Shown here: piece by piece, positions 1-5,947 of the stretch | Layout: each line of letters opens with the position of its first letter | How positions within the stretch are numbered: the first letter of the stretch is position 1 | NCBI GenBank assembly: GCA_018665505.1 | Contig: JABJCS010000583.1 | Coordinates: 1 to 5,947, forward strand | Length of the DNA: 5,947 nucleotides | Direction: 5' to 3' | Source of the DNA: Alphaproteobacteria bacterium | Lineage (GTDB): Bacteria; Pseudomonadota; Alphaproteobacteria; UBA8366 | Notes under the pieces: model-generated | The model's database searches: none | Told to the model about the DNA's origin: nothing | Seen by the model: only the letters and a program-made list of their open reading frames with translations | Position numbers and translations under genes: made by a program

Positions 1-1207
1 CGCCGAAATTACCCGACTTCAGGGCAAGCGCTATTTCCCGTTCGCCAAGGCTGACCGTCCACGGCACGCCTGGATCAATCTCAGGTCCGATCCGCAGCCC
101 TTGCACGCCGAGTTTGCTGACCACGGCGCCGGACGTCTCGCCACCGGCGACGATCAGTTTCCGCACACCCGCGTCGACCAATCCTTCGGCGACACGCGCC
201 AATGCTTGTTCCATCATTTCCCCGGCAGCGTCTCGACCGAGCTTCTCTTGCACCGCCGCCACCTCACCGGGTTCATCCGTCGAGTAAATCAGCACCGGCC
301 CATCGGTGAGCTTGGGAAGCGCCCATTCCAAGGCCTGTGCCGCAATATCTTGACCCGCCGCCAGCTTCAACGGATCGATCTGAAATGCGGGACCGCTCTT
401 CTTGAAGTTCGCGACTTGTCCTTGGGTCGCCCGCGAACAACTGCCCGAAATGATGGCGGAAAACCCCTTGATCTCCGGCAACGTATCAGCGGCGGTTCCA
501 CCCATGCGGAAATTATCTGGCAACCCGATCCCGACCCCCGACCCCCCGGTGATAAGCGACATGCCGTCTACGGCGGCACCAATGGTCATTAAATGCTGTT
601 CGCTCATCGCGTCGACCACTGCCATCCGCACACCGTCCGCCTTGAGCGCCTCGAAAGCCGCTTGCACCGCCGCACTGCCGTCGCCCAAAACACGATGATC
701 CACTAAGCCGACCTTGCTCTCGGTTTGACGCTGTAGCACGCGGACCAAGTTCGGATCGGTCATCGGTGTCAATGGGTGGTCCTGCATGCCGCTTTCGTTC
801 AAGAGCACATCGCCCGCGAACAAATAACCTTTGAAAATCGTTCGCCCGTTGGCAGGAAAAGCCGGGCAGAAAATTGTGAACTCCGTCTCGAGGGCCTCCA
901 TTAAGGCATCGGCCACTGGACCAATATTTCCATCATCGGTCGAATCGAAGGTCGAACAATATTTGAAGAAAATTTGTTTGCACCCCTGACTTCGCAGCCA
1001 TTCGAGCGCCGCCAGCGACTGTGCCACCGCTTCCGCCGGCGGGATGGTGCGGGACTTCAGGGCAACGACCGCGCAATCCGCTTCGACCGGCGGCGTATTT
1101 GCGTCCGGAACACCGATAAGCTGGACGGCGCTCATGCCGGATTTCACGAGAGTTCCAGCCAGATCCGTGGCGCCGGTAAAATCGTCGGCGATACATCCGA
1201 GTAACAT
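1..1207 (-). CDS. otnK: 3-oxo-tetronate kinase (OtnK/DUF1537 family), C-terminus cut by window edge
   Basis: Four-carbon acid sugar kinase family, whose characterised OtnK members phosphorylate 3-oxo-tetronate with ATP to the 4-phosphate, which OtnC then decarboxylates to dihydroxyacetone phosphate. I translated 402 codons with no stop. N-terminal substrate domain: IADDFTGATDLAG at residues 6-18, KYCSTFDST at 82-90, CPAFPANGRT at 114-123 and HPLTPMTD at 144-151. C-terminal nucleotide-binding domain: ITGGSGVGIGLP at 219-230, SGSCSRATQGQV at 254-265, AGGETSGAVV at 354-363 and GPEIDPGVPW at 374-383. The family is about 420 residues, so roughly 20 are lost at position 1; this is a window edge, not a mutation. 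The ATG at 1205-1207 follows AGAAGGA (1214-1220) at 6 nt. It lies 79 nt after the dioxygenase stop and is probably the third gene of the operon. The exact substrate is uncertain; a related 3-oxo-isoapionate or threonate-type kinase is possible. Confidence 0.9.
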   Translation of the reverse strand, partial: MLLGCIADDFTGATDLAGTLVKSGMSAVQLIGVPDANTPPVEADCAVVALKSRTIPPAEAVAQSLAALEWLRSQGCKQIFFKYCSTFDSTDDGNIGPVADALMEALETEFTIFCPAFPANGRTIFKGYLFAGDVLLNESGMQDHPLTPMTDPNLVRVLQRQTESKVGLVDHRVLGDGSAAVQAAFEALKADGVRMAVVDAMSEQHLMTIGAAVDGMSLITGGSGVGIGLPDNFRMGGTAADTLPEIKGFSAIISGSCSRATQGQVANFKKSGPAFQIDPLKLAAGQDIAAQALEWALPKLTDGPVLIYSTDEPGEVAAVQEKLGRDAAGEMMEQALARVAEGLVDAGVRKLIVAGGETSGAVVSKLGVQGLRIGPEIDPGVPWTVSLGEREIALALKSGNFG

Positions 1208-1286
1208 CGCTAGTCCTTCTTTTCTGGCAGGTTGAACCCACCAGTGGCTTGATAGGTTTTGATCACCGAGGAATCATCATCCGCAC

Positions 1287-2135
1287 TTAGGCCGCGTGAC
1301 CGGCGATTTTCGTGCGCATCAAGCGGCGACGCTCCTCCATGGAATAGGCTGCCTCCGCCTTATGCATCGTACAACGCTGGTCCCATATCACCAGCTGCCG
1401 GGGCAGCCAATGGTGGTGATATTGGAAGTCCGAATTGATCGAATGATCGAAGAGGTAGGAGAGAATTTCATTACCCTCGCTGGGGTCCATACCGATGATC
1501 TCCGTCGTGTGGAGCGGATTCACATAGAGCCCCTTACGACCGGACACCGGGTGAATTCGCACCATCGGCTGGACAACCTGTGGCAAGGCCGCTTCCTGCT
1601 CCGATGTCAGCGGTATATGACCACCGCCAGCCGGACCCTGACTCCACAAATGCCGCGCGTGGCGGTCGTCGATGCGCGCCTTCATGTCATCGGGCAGGGT
1701 TTCATAGGCGCGATACATATCAGCGAAGACCGTCCCACCGCCCTTGCTTGGCACTTCGAGCGCATAGAGCACCGTGTGGGCGCACGGCTCGGGCTTATAG
1801 CTGCTATCTGAATGCCAGGCGGACCCGCGCCCGGCGGAAGCCGGATCGGGGTTTCCGTCGGCATCGATATTGGTCAAATAAATCAGTTCCGGCATGCCGG
1901 GATGGGCAAATTGCGGGACGTGCGCGTCGATCTCGATATCGCCGAAGACGCGGGCGAACGCGACGAAGGACTCGGGTGTCAGGTCTTGCTCCGGAAACGC
2001 CAGGATCGGGAACCGACCATGGAGTTCCCGAAGCCGGTCTTCCAATTCCGAGCCCGGGACCTGTCCGAGATCTACACCCTCTACCGAGGCGACGAAGCCC
2101 GGTTGAATAACCGTCGTATTAAGTTCTGCTGACAC
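1287..2135 (-). CDS. TauD/TfdA-family Fe(II)/2-oxoglutarate-dependent dioxygenase
   Basis: Cytoplasmic non-haem iron oxygenase that couples 2-oxoglutarate decarboxylation to substrate hydroxylation. Numbering here is from the longest in-frame ATG (2180). The iron-binding triad is visible: H123-S-D125 in AWHSDSSY and distal H273 in CTMHKAEAAY. The arginine-rich end RRRLMRTKIAG (284-294) supplies the 2-oxoglutarate arginine, probably R286. The GGGTVFADMYRAYETLP stretch (147-163) is family-typical. Start choice: the GTG at 2133-2135 gives 282 residues, close to E. coli TauD (283), and has a strong GGGGAGGG site 5 nt upstream. ATGs at 2150 and 2180 are in frame but have weak or no ribosome-binding sites. 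The tail aligns with TauD RRIMHRATI only with a one-residue gap near the taurine-binding arginine, so taurine should not be assumed as substrate. It is the middle gene of the minus-strand operon, 86 nt after the E1 stop. Confidence 0.9.
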   Translation of the reverse strand: MSAELNTTVIQPGFVASVEGVDLGQVPGSELEDRLRELHGRFPILAFPEQDLTPESFVAFARVFGDIEIDAHVPQFAHPGMPELIYLTNIDADGNPDPASAGRGSAWHSDSSYKPEPCAHTVLYALEVPSKGGGTVFADMYRAYETLPDDMKARIDDRHARHLWSQGPAGGGHIPLTSEQEAALPQVVQPMVRIHPVSGRKGLYVNPLHTTEIIGMDPSEGNEILSYLFDHSINSDFQYHHHWLPRQLVIWDQRCTMHKAEAAYSMEERRRLMRTKIAGHAA

Positions 2136-2140
2136 ATCGA

Positions 2141-2148
2141 CCCTCCCC
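2141..2148 (-). promoter_or_regulatory. Shine-Dalgarno site deciding the dioxygenase start
   Basis: The minus strand reads GGGGAGGG, then TCGAT, then GTG. This is the best ribosome-binding site in the stretch and sits 5 nt before the GTG at 2133-2135. It falls inside the coding sequence if the ATG at 2150 or 2180 is used, which argues for the shorter protein. An ATG at 2135-2137 is at a similar distance but is out of frame with the conserved protein. Confidence 0.6.
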
Positions 2149-2221
2149 ATAGCGATTGTCTCTTTCGAAAAAAGTATCATGCGAGTGACTTATCGCCAAT
2201 CGCATCCGCTCAAACCGGCCC

Positions 2222-4273
2222 CTACCGCAACAATTCTCTCACCGTCTGCACAATCTTTTCCGTCGAGGGAATGGTCGCGCGTTCCAGCTCGTCGTTATAG
2301 GGCATCGGCGTGTCCATCGCGCCGAGGCGCTTAACCGGTGCGTCGAGCCAATCAAACCCCTTGTCGGCGATCATCGCGGCCACTTCCGCGCCGAAACCGC
2401 CCGTGGTCCAGGCTTCATGCACGATCAAGACGCGGTTGGTCTTTTCCACCGAGTTTAGGATGGTTTCCTCGTCGAGCGGCTTCAGCGTGCGCGGATCGAC
2501 GACTTCGACGCTGATACCTTCGCGCTCCAACGTCCGCGCAGCGGAGAGGGCGCGGGGCACCATCGCCATGGTGGCGACCACGGTCACGTCCGTCCCTTCC
2601 CGCTTCACGTCCGCCTTGCCGATCGGGATGGCGTAGCTCTCCTCTGGCACCGGCCCGTTGCCGCCCTCGACATAAAGTAATTTCGTCTCGAGGAAGATGA
2701 CTGGGTTATCGTCGCGGATGGCCGCGGTCAGCAGACCCTTGGCGTCATAGGGTGTCGACGGCCCCACGACCACCAAGCCCGGCACATGGGTGAACCAGGC
2801 TTCCAGGCTCTGGCTGTGTTGCGCCGCCATCCGAATGCCGCCGCCTTGCGGGCCGCGCACCACCAAGGGCACTTTTGGTTTTCCACCCAGCATGAAGCGG
2901 AACTTGGCCGCTTGGTTGACCAACATATCCATGGTCAGCGCGACAAAATCAAAAATCTGTAATTCGACGATGGGCCGCATGCCCGCAATGGCCGCGCCGA
3001 CGCCGCAACCGACGAAGGTCGCTTCTGAAATCGGCGTATCGCGGACCCGGGCCTCTCCGAATTCCTCGAACAAACCTTTCGAGACCTGGAAGATGCCACC
3101 CGTGGCACCGACATCCTCGCCCATCAGGAAGACCGTATCGTCACGCGCCATCTCCTGTTGCATGGCTTCGTTGAGCGCTTCCGTGAAGGCCAGTTCGCGG
3201 GTGACACCCTCGGTGCCGGGCTCATCGTAATGGGCGTGTGGCGAATAAACGGCGGCGAGCATTTCCTCCACCGTCGGCTCCTCTCCACCCTTTCCAAAAG
3301 CGATAGCGGATTCAAGCTCACTCTCCACTGACGCGGTGATTTCCTTCATGCGTTTGGGCGCAACCGCCTTCTCACTGCGAATTGTCTTCTCGATCCGCTT
3401 CACTGGGTCGCGGCGTTTGACCCAGTCATTGTATTCCTTCTCGGGCCGGGGATCGCGCAGATTGGCGCGCATCGAATGCTGGCCCCAGCGATAGGTCATC
3501 GCCTCGATCAAGGTTGGACCGTCACCCGCTCGTGCGCGCTCTACTGCTTCCCGCACCGTCAAATAAACTTCCACCGCATCGTTGCCGTCGATGGTGATGC
3601 CGGGAACATCGTAGCCCTGCGCCCGCCGCGCCACCTGATCGACGGATGTGGTTTGCCGGTAAGACGTGCTGAGGGCGTACTGATTGTTCTCACAGACGAA
3701 CAGCACCGGCAGTTTCCACACCGATGCCAAGTTCATGGATTCATGAAAGACACCTTGGTTCGATCCACCGTCCCCAAAAAACGCTACCACCACTTGGCCG
3801 TTGCCCTGCAGTTTCGCAGCCAGTCCCGCTCCAGTGGAAAGTGGCATGGCGGCACCGACAATGCCGTTCGCACCCAGAATATTCAGGTTCATATCGGCGA
3901 TATGCATGGAACCGCCGAGACCGCCGCAATAACCGCTCTCCCGGCCCATCAACTCCGCCATCATCAAAGAGATGTCCGCACCTTTGGCGATGCAGTGTCC
4001 GTGGCCGCGATGATTGCTCGCCATGTAGTCATCTTCGCGTAGGTTGGCGCCCACGGCGGCGGCGATGGCTTCTTGGCCCACATAACTATGCGCGGTGCCT
4101 TTGACATGGCCTTCATCGAACAATTTATGGGTCATCTCATCGAAGCGCCGGATCCGGCACATCGTCGTGTAAATCCCTTCCAGCACATCGGCCGGTAATT
4201 GCATGTTGGAAGCCGGTTCCTTGGCCGCGGATTTCCAGGTCGCCGATTTCTGTGTCGATTGGGCCGTCGCCAT
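2222..4273 (-). CDS. Fused E1 alpha/beta thiamine-diphosphate 2-oxoacid (pyruvate/acetoin-type) dehydrogenase
   Basis: A single 683-residue chain joins what are usually two subunits. The E1 component decarboxylates a 2-oxoacid (or cleaves acetoin) on ThDP and passes the acyl group to a lipoyl E2. Residues 1-24 are a polar, probably flexible tail. The E1-alpha half (about 25-320) has YVGQEA at 64-69, NHRGHGH at 87-93, GGSMHIAD at 120-127, LGANGIVG at 133-140, and the ThDP/Mg motif from GDGGSNQG (167-174) to ENN (195-197). After a charged linker (about 320-357) comes the E1-beta half: [10 protein letters not shown] at 384-393, [12 protein letters not shown] at 411-422 with presumed ThDP-activating E417, [12 protein letters not shown] at 483-494 with H485, and [11 protein letters not shown] at 591-601. 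The alpha half resembles AcoA/PdhA. ATG 4271-4273 is preceded by GGGAGGAA (4280-4287). It is the first gene of the operon; no E2 or E3 gene is in the window. Substrate is unknown. Confidence 0.93.
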   Translation of the reverse strand: MATAQSTQKSATWKSAAKEPASNMQLPADVLEGIYTTMCRIRRFDEMTHKLFDEGHVKGTAHSYVGQEAIAAAVGANLREDDYMASNHRGHGHCIAKGADISLMMAELMGRESGYCGGLGGSMHIADMNLNILGANGIVGAAMPLSTGAGLAAKLQGNGQVVVAFFGDGGSNQGVFHESMNLASVWKLPVLFVCENNQYALSTSYRQTTSVDQVARRAQGYDVPGITIDGNDAVEVYLTVREAVERARAGDGPTLIEAMTYRWGQHSMRANLRDPRPEKEYNDWVKRRDPVKRIEKTIRSEKAVAPKRMKEITASVESELESAIAFGKGGEEPTVEEMLAAVYSPHAHYDEPGTEGVTRELAFTEALNEAMQQEMARDDTVFLMGEDVGATGGIFQVSKGLFEEFGEARVRDTPISEATFVGCGVGAAIAGMRPIVELQIFDFVALTMDMLVNQAAKFRFMLGGKPKVPLVVRGPQGGGIRMAAQHSQSLEAWFTHVPGLVVVGPSTPYDAKGLLTAAIRDDNPVIFLETKLLYVEGGNGPVPEESYAIPIGKADVKREGTDVTVVATMAMVPRALSAARTLEREGISVEVVDPRTLKPLDEETILNSVEKTNRVLIVHEAWTTGGFGAEVAAMIADKGFDWLDAPVKRLGAMDTPMPYNDELERATIPSTEKIVQTVRELLR

Positions 4274-4323
4274 TGCGGTTTCCTCCCATATTGTCCGGTC
4301 TTACAGAATAAACGTAGGACGAT

Positions 4324-4336
4324 TGGCCACAGGCCA
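4324..4336. promoter_or_regulatory. Interrupted dyad TGGCC-ACA-GGCCA, possible regulator site
   Basis: Two perfect 5-bp arms flank a 3-bp spacer in the divergent intergenic region. The outer bases fit the T-N11-A layout of LysR-type sites, but GC-rich dyads of this size can arise by chance. It lies 19 nt left of the 12-bp palindrome. Confidence 0.25.
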
Positions 4337-4354
4337 CCAGCGACGCATATCAAA

Positions 4355-4366
4355 CTGTACGTACAG
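4355..4366. promoter_or_regulatory. Perfect 12-bp palindrome, candidate operator
   Basis: CTGTACGTACAG is exactly self-complementary. It sits in the 116-bp space between the divergent E1 and lyase genes, centred about 29 nt before the lyase ATG and about 87 nt before the E1 ATG. The GT-AC core resembles sites bound by FadR-type GntR regulators, which often control organic-acid catabolism. The assignment to that family is inference; no regulator gene is in the window. A partial copy of the right half (CTTACAG) occurs at 4300-4306. Confidence 0.5.
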
Positions 4367-4389
4367 AAAATTTCTCGGGAGACGATCTC

Positions 4390-5751
4390 ATGCAGCAAGG
4401 TAATCCGACATCGCTCCGGGTCCCGGACCCCGGCATCACGGCATTATTCGATCAAGACGCGCGCTGGCAAGCGTGGCTCGACGTGGAGGCGGCCTTGGCC
4501 AAGGCGGAAGCCGAACTCGGAATGATCCCGCAAGCGGCGGCGGATGAGATCGTGCGCAAATGCGATCTCTCCCTTTTCGATCGCGAGCGGTTAACCGAAG
4601 GTTTCACCCGGACCGCGCACACTTTGGTGCCGCTGGTGTGGGAACTCGCACGGATTTGCGACGGCGACGCGGGCAACTACGTGCACTGGGGTGCGACGAC
4701 GCAGAACATCACGCAAACCGGCGACCTGCTGCAGTTGCGTCGGGCGCACCGAATTTATTTGCAACAGCTCGGTCGAATTTTCGCAGCCCTCGCGGAGCTT
4801 GCGGACAAGTCGAAAGATATGGCGCTTCCCGGTCGCACCCATGGCCAACACGCGGTGCCCGCCACTTACGGGTTGAAAGTCGCCATCTGGATCGACGAAT
4901 TCGCGCGCCATGCCGAACGCCTCAAGGAATGCGAGCCAAGAGTCTTCCAGGCTCTGTTGGGCGGGGCGGCGGGAACAGTCGCGTCGTTCGGAGAGGAAGG
5001 CTTGAATGTGCAAGCCCGTATGGCGGCACATCTCGACATGCCTGCCATGCCAGTTCCAGCCCGCAGCATCATGGATCATCTGGCGGAACACGTGATGTTG
5101 CTGGCGCTTCTGGCGTCGACCTGCGGCAAGTTCGGCTATGAAATCTACACCGGGATGAAACAGGAATTCGGCGAGGTGGAAGAGCCAATCTCCCCCGGCA
5201 CCGTCGGCAGCAGCACCATGCCGCAGAAACGCAATCCGCATCTCTCGCAAGATATCATGGCCTATGCGGCGCAGATCCGAACGATGGTGCCCTTGGCAAT
5301 GGAAACGGTGATGACGGAACACGAAGCCAATCGCCAAACATCCTTGATGATGCGCTACGCCCAAAGCCAGGTCTGTACCCTTATGGGTGACACCCTGGAG
5401 CGGGTACGCATCTTAGCGGAAGGACTTGTGCTAAAGCCGGAGCGCATGCGCGCCAATCTCGACCTGACTGACGGCTTAATCATGGCGGAGCCAATGATGT
5501 TGGCGCTCGGTGAACATGTCGGCCGACAAGAGGCCCACGATGTCGTCTATGACGCCGCACAGGCCGCCGCCGTCGGGAGCGATACTTTCAACGATCTTCT
5601 TGCAGCAGACGCGCGCGTCACGGGGCATCTCACACCAGCGCAGATAGAAGCGCTTCTCGACCCGACGGCCTATACCGGGCTGTGTTCGAAGATGGCGGAA
5701 GAGCAAGCACATCGGGCGCGCGGATTGGTGAAAGATCTCGCCGCCACATGA
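4390..5751 (+). CDS. Adenylosuccinate lyase / 3-carboxymuconate cycloisomerase-like superfamily lyase
   Basis: A 453-residue member of the class II fumarase/aspartase superfamily, homotetrameric enzymes that usually eliminate an amine or similar group to leave fumarate, or do the related cycloisomerisation. The three conserved regions are present: HWGATTQN at 99-106, GRTHGQHAVPATYG at 148-161, and the signature loop GSSTMPQKRNP at 273-283, whose serines include the likely catalytic base. Length is normal for PurB/PcaB-like proteins. It looks closer to the PcaB-like branch than to housekeeping PurB, and the catabolic neighbours agree; the substrate is unassigned. Where many PcaB-like enzymes have SQD, this has TQN (104-106). 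The ATG at 4390 is preceded by GGGAGA (4377-4382) with 7 nt spacing. It is divergent from the E1 gene and probably shares regulation through the intergenic dyads. Alternatives are a nitrosuccinate- or aminocarboxylate-type lyase. Confidence 0.9.
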   Translation: MQQGNPTSLRVPDPGITALFDQDARWQAWLDVEAALAKAEAELGMIPQAAADEIVRKCDLSLFDRERLTEGFTRTAHTLVPLVWELARICDGDAGNYVHWGATTQNITQTGDLLQLRRAHRIYLQQLGRIFAALAELADKSKDMALPGRTHGQHAVPATYGLKVAIWIDEFARHAERLKECEPRVFQALLGGAAGTVASFGEEGLNVQARMAAHLDMPAMPVPARSIMDHLAEHVMLLALLASTCGKFGYEIYTGMKQEFGEVEEPISPGTVGSSTMPQKRNPHLSQDIMAYAAQIRTMVPLAMETVMTEHEANRQTSLMMRYAQSQVCTLMGDTLERVRILAEGLVLKPERMRANLDLTDGLIMAEPMMLALGEHVGRQEAHDVVYDAAQAAAVGSDTFNDLLAADARVTGHLTPAQIEALLDPTAYTGLCSKMAEEQAHRARGLVKDLAAT

Positions 5752-5789
5752 CAGCCGCTGACACTCCCGTAGGGCTGGGTTAGAATTCG

Positions 5790-5939
5790 ATGATTCGTCT
5801 GCGAATACTCCTTCTATTCAGAGGTCTACTGTTTCGTCTTTTTCTCGCCGCCCCCGTTCTCATCTTTTTGATGGCGGATGCGAACGCCAAAGCGCCCGGA
5901 ATTTGTGAGGGCATTTTCGTCAAAGCCGCGAAGGTGTAA
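5790..5939 (+). CDS. Possible small secreted peptide, 49 residues, hypothetical
   Basis: An ATG-to-TAA ORF starts 38 nt after the lyase stop. The product has an arginine-containing N-terminus (MIRLRILLLF), a hydrophobic stretch to about residue 28, and an ANAKA sequence at 31-35 that fits a signal peptidase I site, leaving a mature part of about 14 residues with one cysteine (PGICEG). A TAG at 5781-5783 in the same frame closes it upstream, so 5790 is the first ATG. No good Shine-Dalgarno site is visible; the nearest purine run, AGGG at 5771-5774, is too far away. The signal-peptide shape is the only support. I do not recognise a family. It could also be a chance ORF or the remnant of a longer gene. 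Confidence 0.35.
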   Translation: MIRLRILLLFRGLLFRLFLAAPVLIFLMADANAKAPGICEGIFVKAAKV

Positions 5940-5947
5940 TCGAAGAC

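Noticed and set aside
101..592. 163-codon plus-strand ORF antisense to the kinase gene
   Set aside because: The opposite strand carries an unbroken 402-codon OtnK-type protein with its conserved motifs. The plus-strand translation is Arg/His-rich and unrecognisable.
933..1241. 102-codon minus-strand ORF overlapping the kinase start
   Set aside because: It is on the same strand but in a different frame from the kinase. The kinase frame holds the IADDFTGATDLAG motif and the good ribosome-binding site.
1238..1251. Small palindrome CCACCAGTGG between dioxygenase and kinase genes
   Set aside because: Only four paired bases around a 2-nt centre; common by chance and not followed by a T-run.
1580..2110. 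176-codon plus-strand ORF antisense to the dioxygenase
   Set aside because: The translation is extremely arginine-rich, typical of a shadow frame, while the minus strand encodes the HxD...H dioxygenase.
4323..4351. Possible sigma-70 promoter TTGGCC-17-CATATC for the lyase
   Set aside because: The spacing is right, but the -10 matches TATAAT at only three positions and the -35 is poor, so it is too weak to annotate.
4591..5364. 257-codon minus-strand ORF inside the lyase gene
   Set aside because: It lies fully antisense to a clearly conserved lyase. Its His/Arg/Gln-rich translation shows no domain, and long antisense ORFs are expected in GC-rich coding DNA.
5752..5777. Possible terminator after the lyase (CAGCC...GGCTG and CCC-GTA-GGG)
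   Set aside because: The stems are only 5 and 3 bp and no T-run follows, so it does not support a rho-independent terminator.

Overview
The window looks like bacterial chromosomal DNA of fairly high G+C (about 60% by eye, not computed), densely coding, with proteobacterial-type genes and clear Shine-Dalgarno sites. The protein styles (fused alpha/beta 2-oxoacid dehydrogenase E1, TauD/TfdA-type dioxygenase, OtnK-type sugar-acid kinase, aspartase-superfamily lyase) suggest an alphaproteobacterium. That is an inference; nothing in the window fixes the taxon. No rRNA, tRNA, mobile element or CRISPR array was seen.

Layout: three genes run on the minus strand, apparently as one operon read from high to low coordinates. 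They are (a) a 683-residue fusion of the E1 alpha and beta subunits of a thiamine-diphosphate 2-oxoacid dehydrogenase (2222-4273), (b) an Fe(II)/2-oxoglutarate dioxygenase of the TauD/TfdA family (1287-2135, with longer in-frame starts possible), and (c) a four-carbon acid sugar kinase of the OtnK/DUF1537 family (1-1207), which is cut by the left edge of the window about 20 residues short of the family's usual end. A lyase of the adenylosuccinate lyase / 3-carboxymuconate cycloisomerase (class II fumarase/aspartase) superfamily (4390-5751) is transcribed divergently on the plus strand. The 116-bp space between the two transcription units holds a perfect 12-bp palindrome and a second, interrupted dyad, both good operator candidates. 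Downstream of the lyase is a possible 49-residue signal-peptide-bearing small ORF (5790-5939).

How the genes may work together: this reads as a catabolic cluster for an organic acid. The lyase could make an elimination-type cut, the dioxygenase could hydroxylate or oxidatively cleave a substrate, the E1 fusion could decarboxylate a 2-oxoacid or cleave an acetoin-like ketone, and the kinase could phosphorylate a 3-oxo acid for later decarboxylation. The order of steps and the substrate cannot be read from the sequence. No E2, E3, transporter, regulator or OtnC-type decarboxylase lies inside the window. The individual families are known; the combination is the least ordinary aspect.
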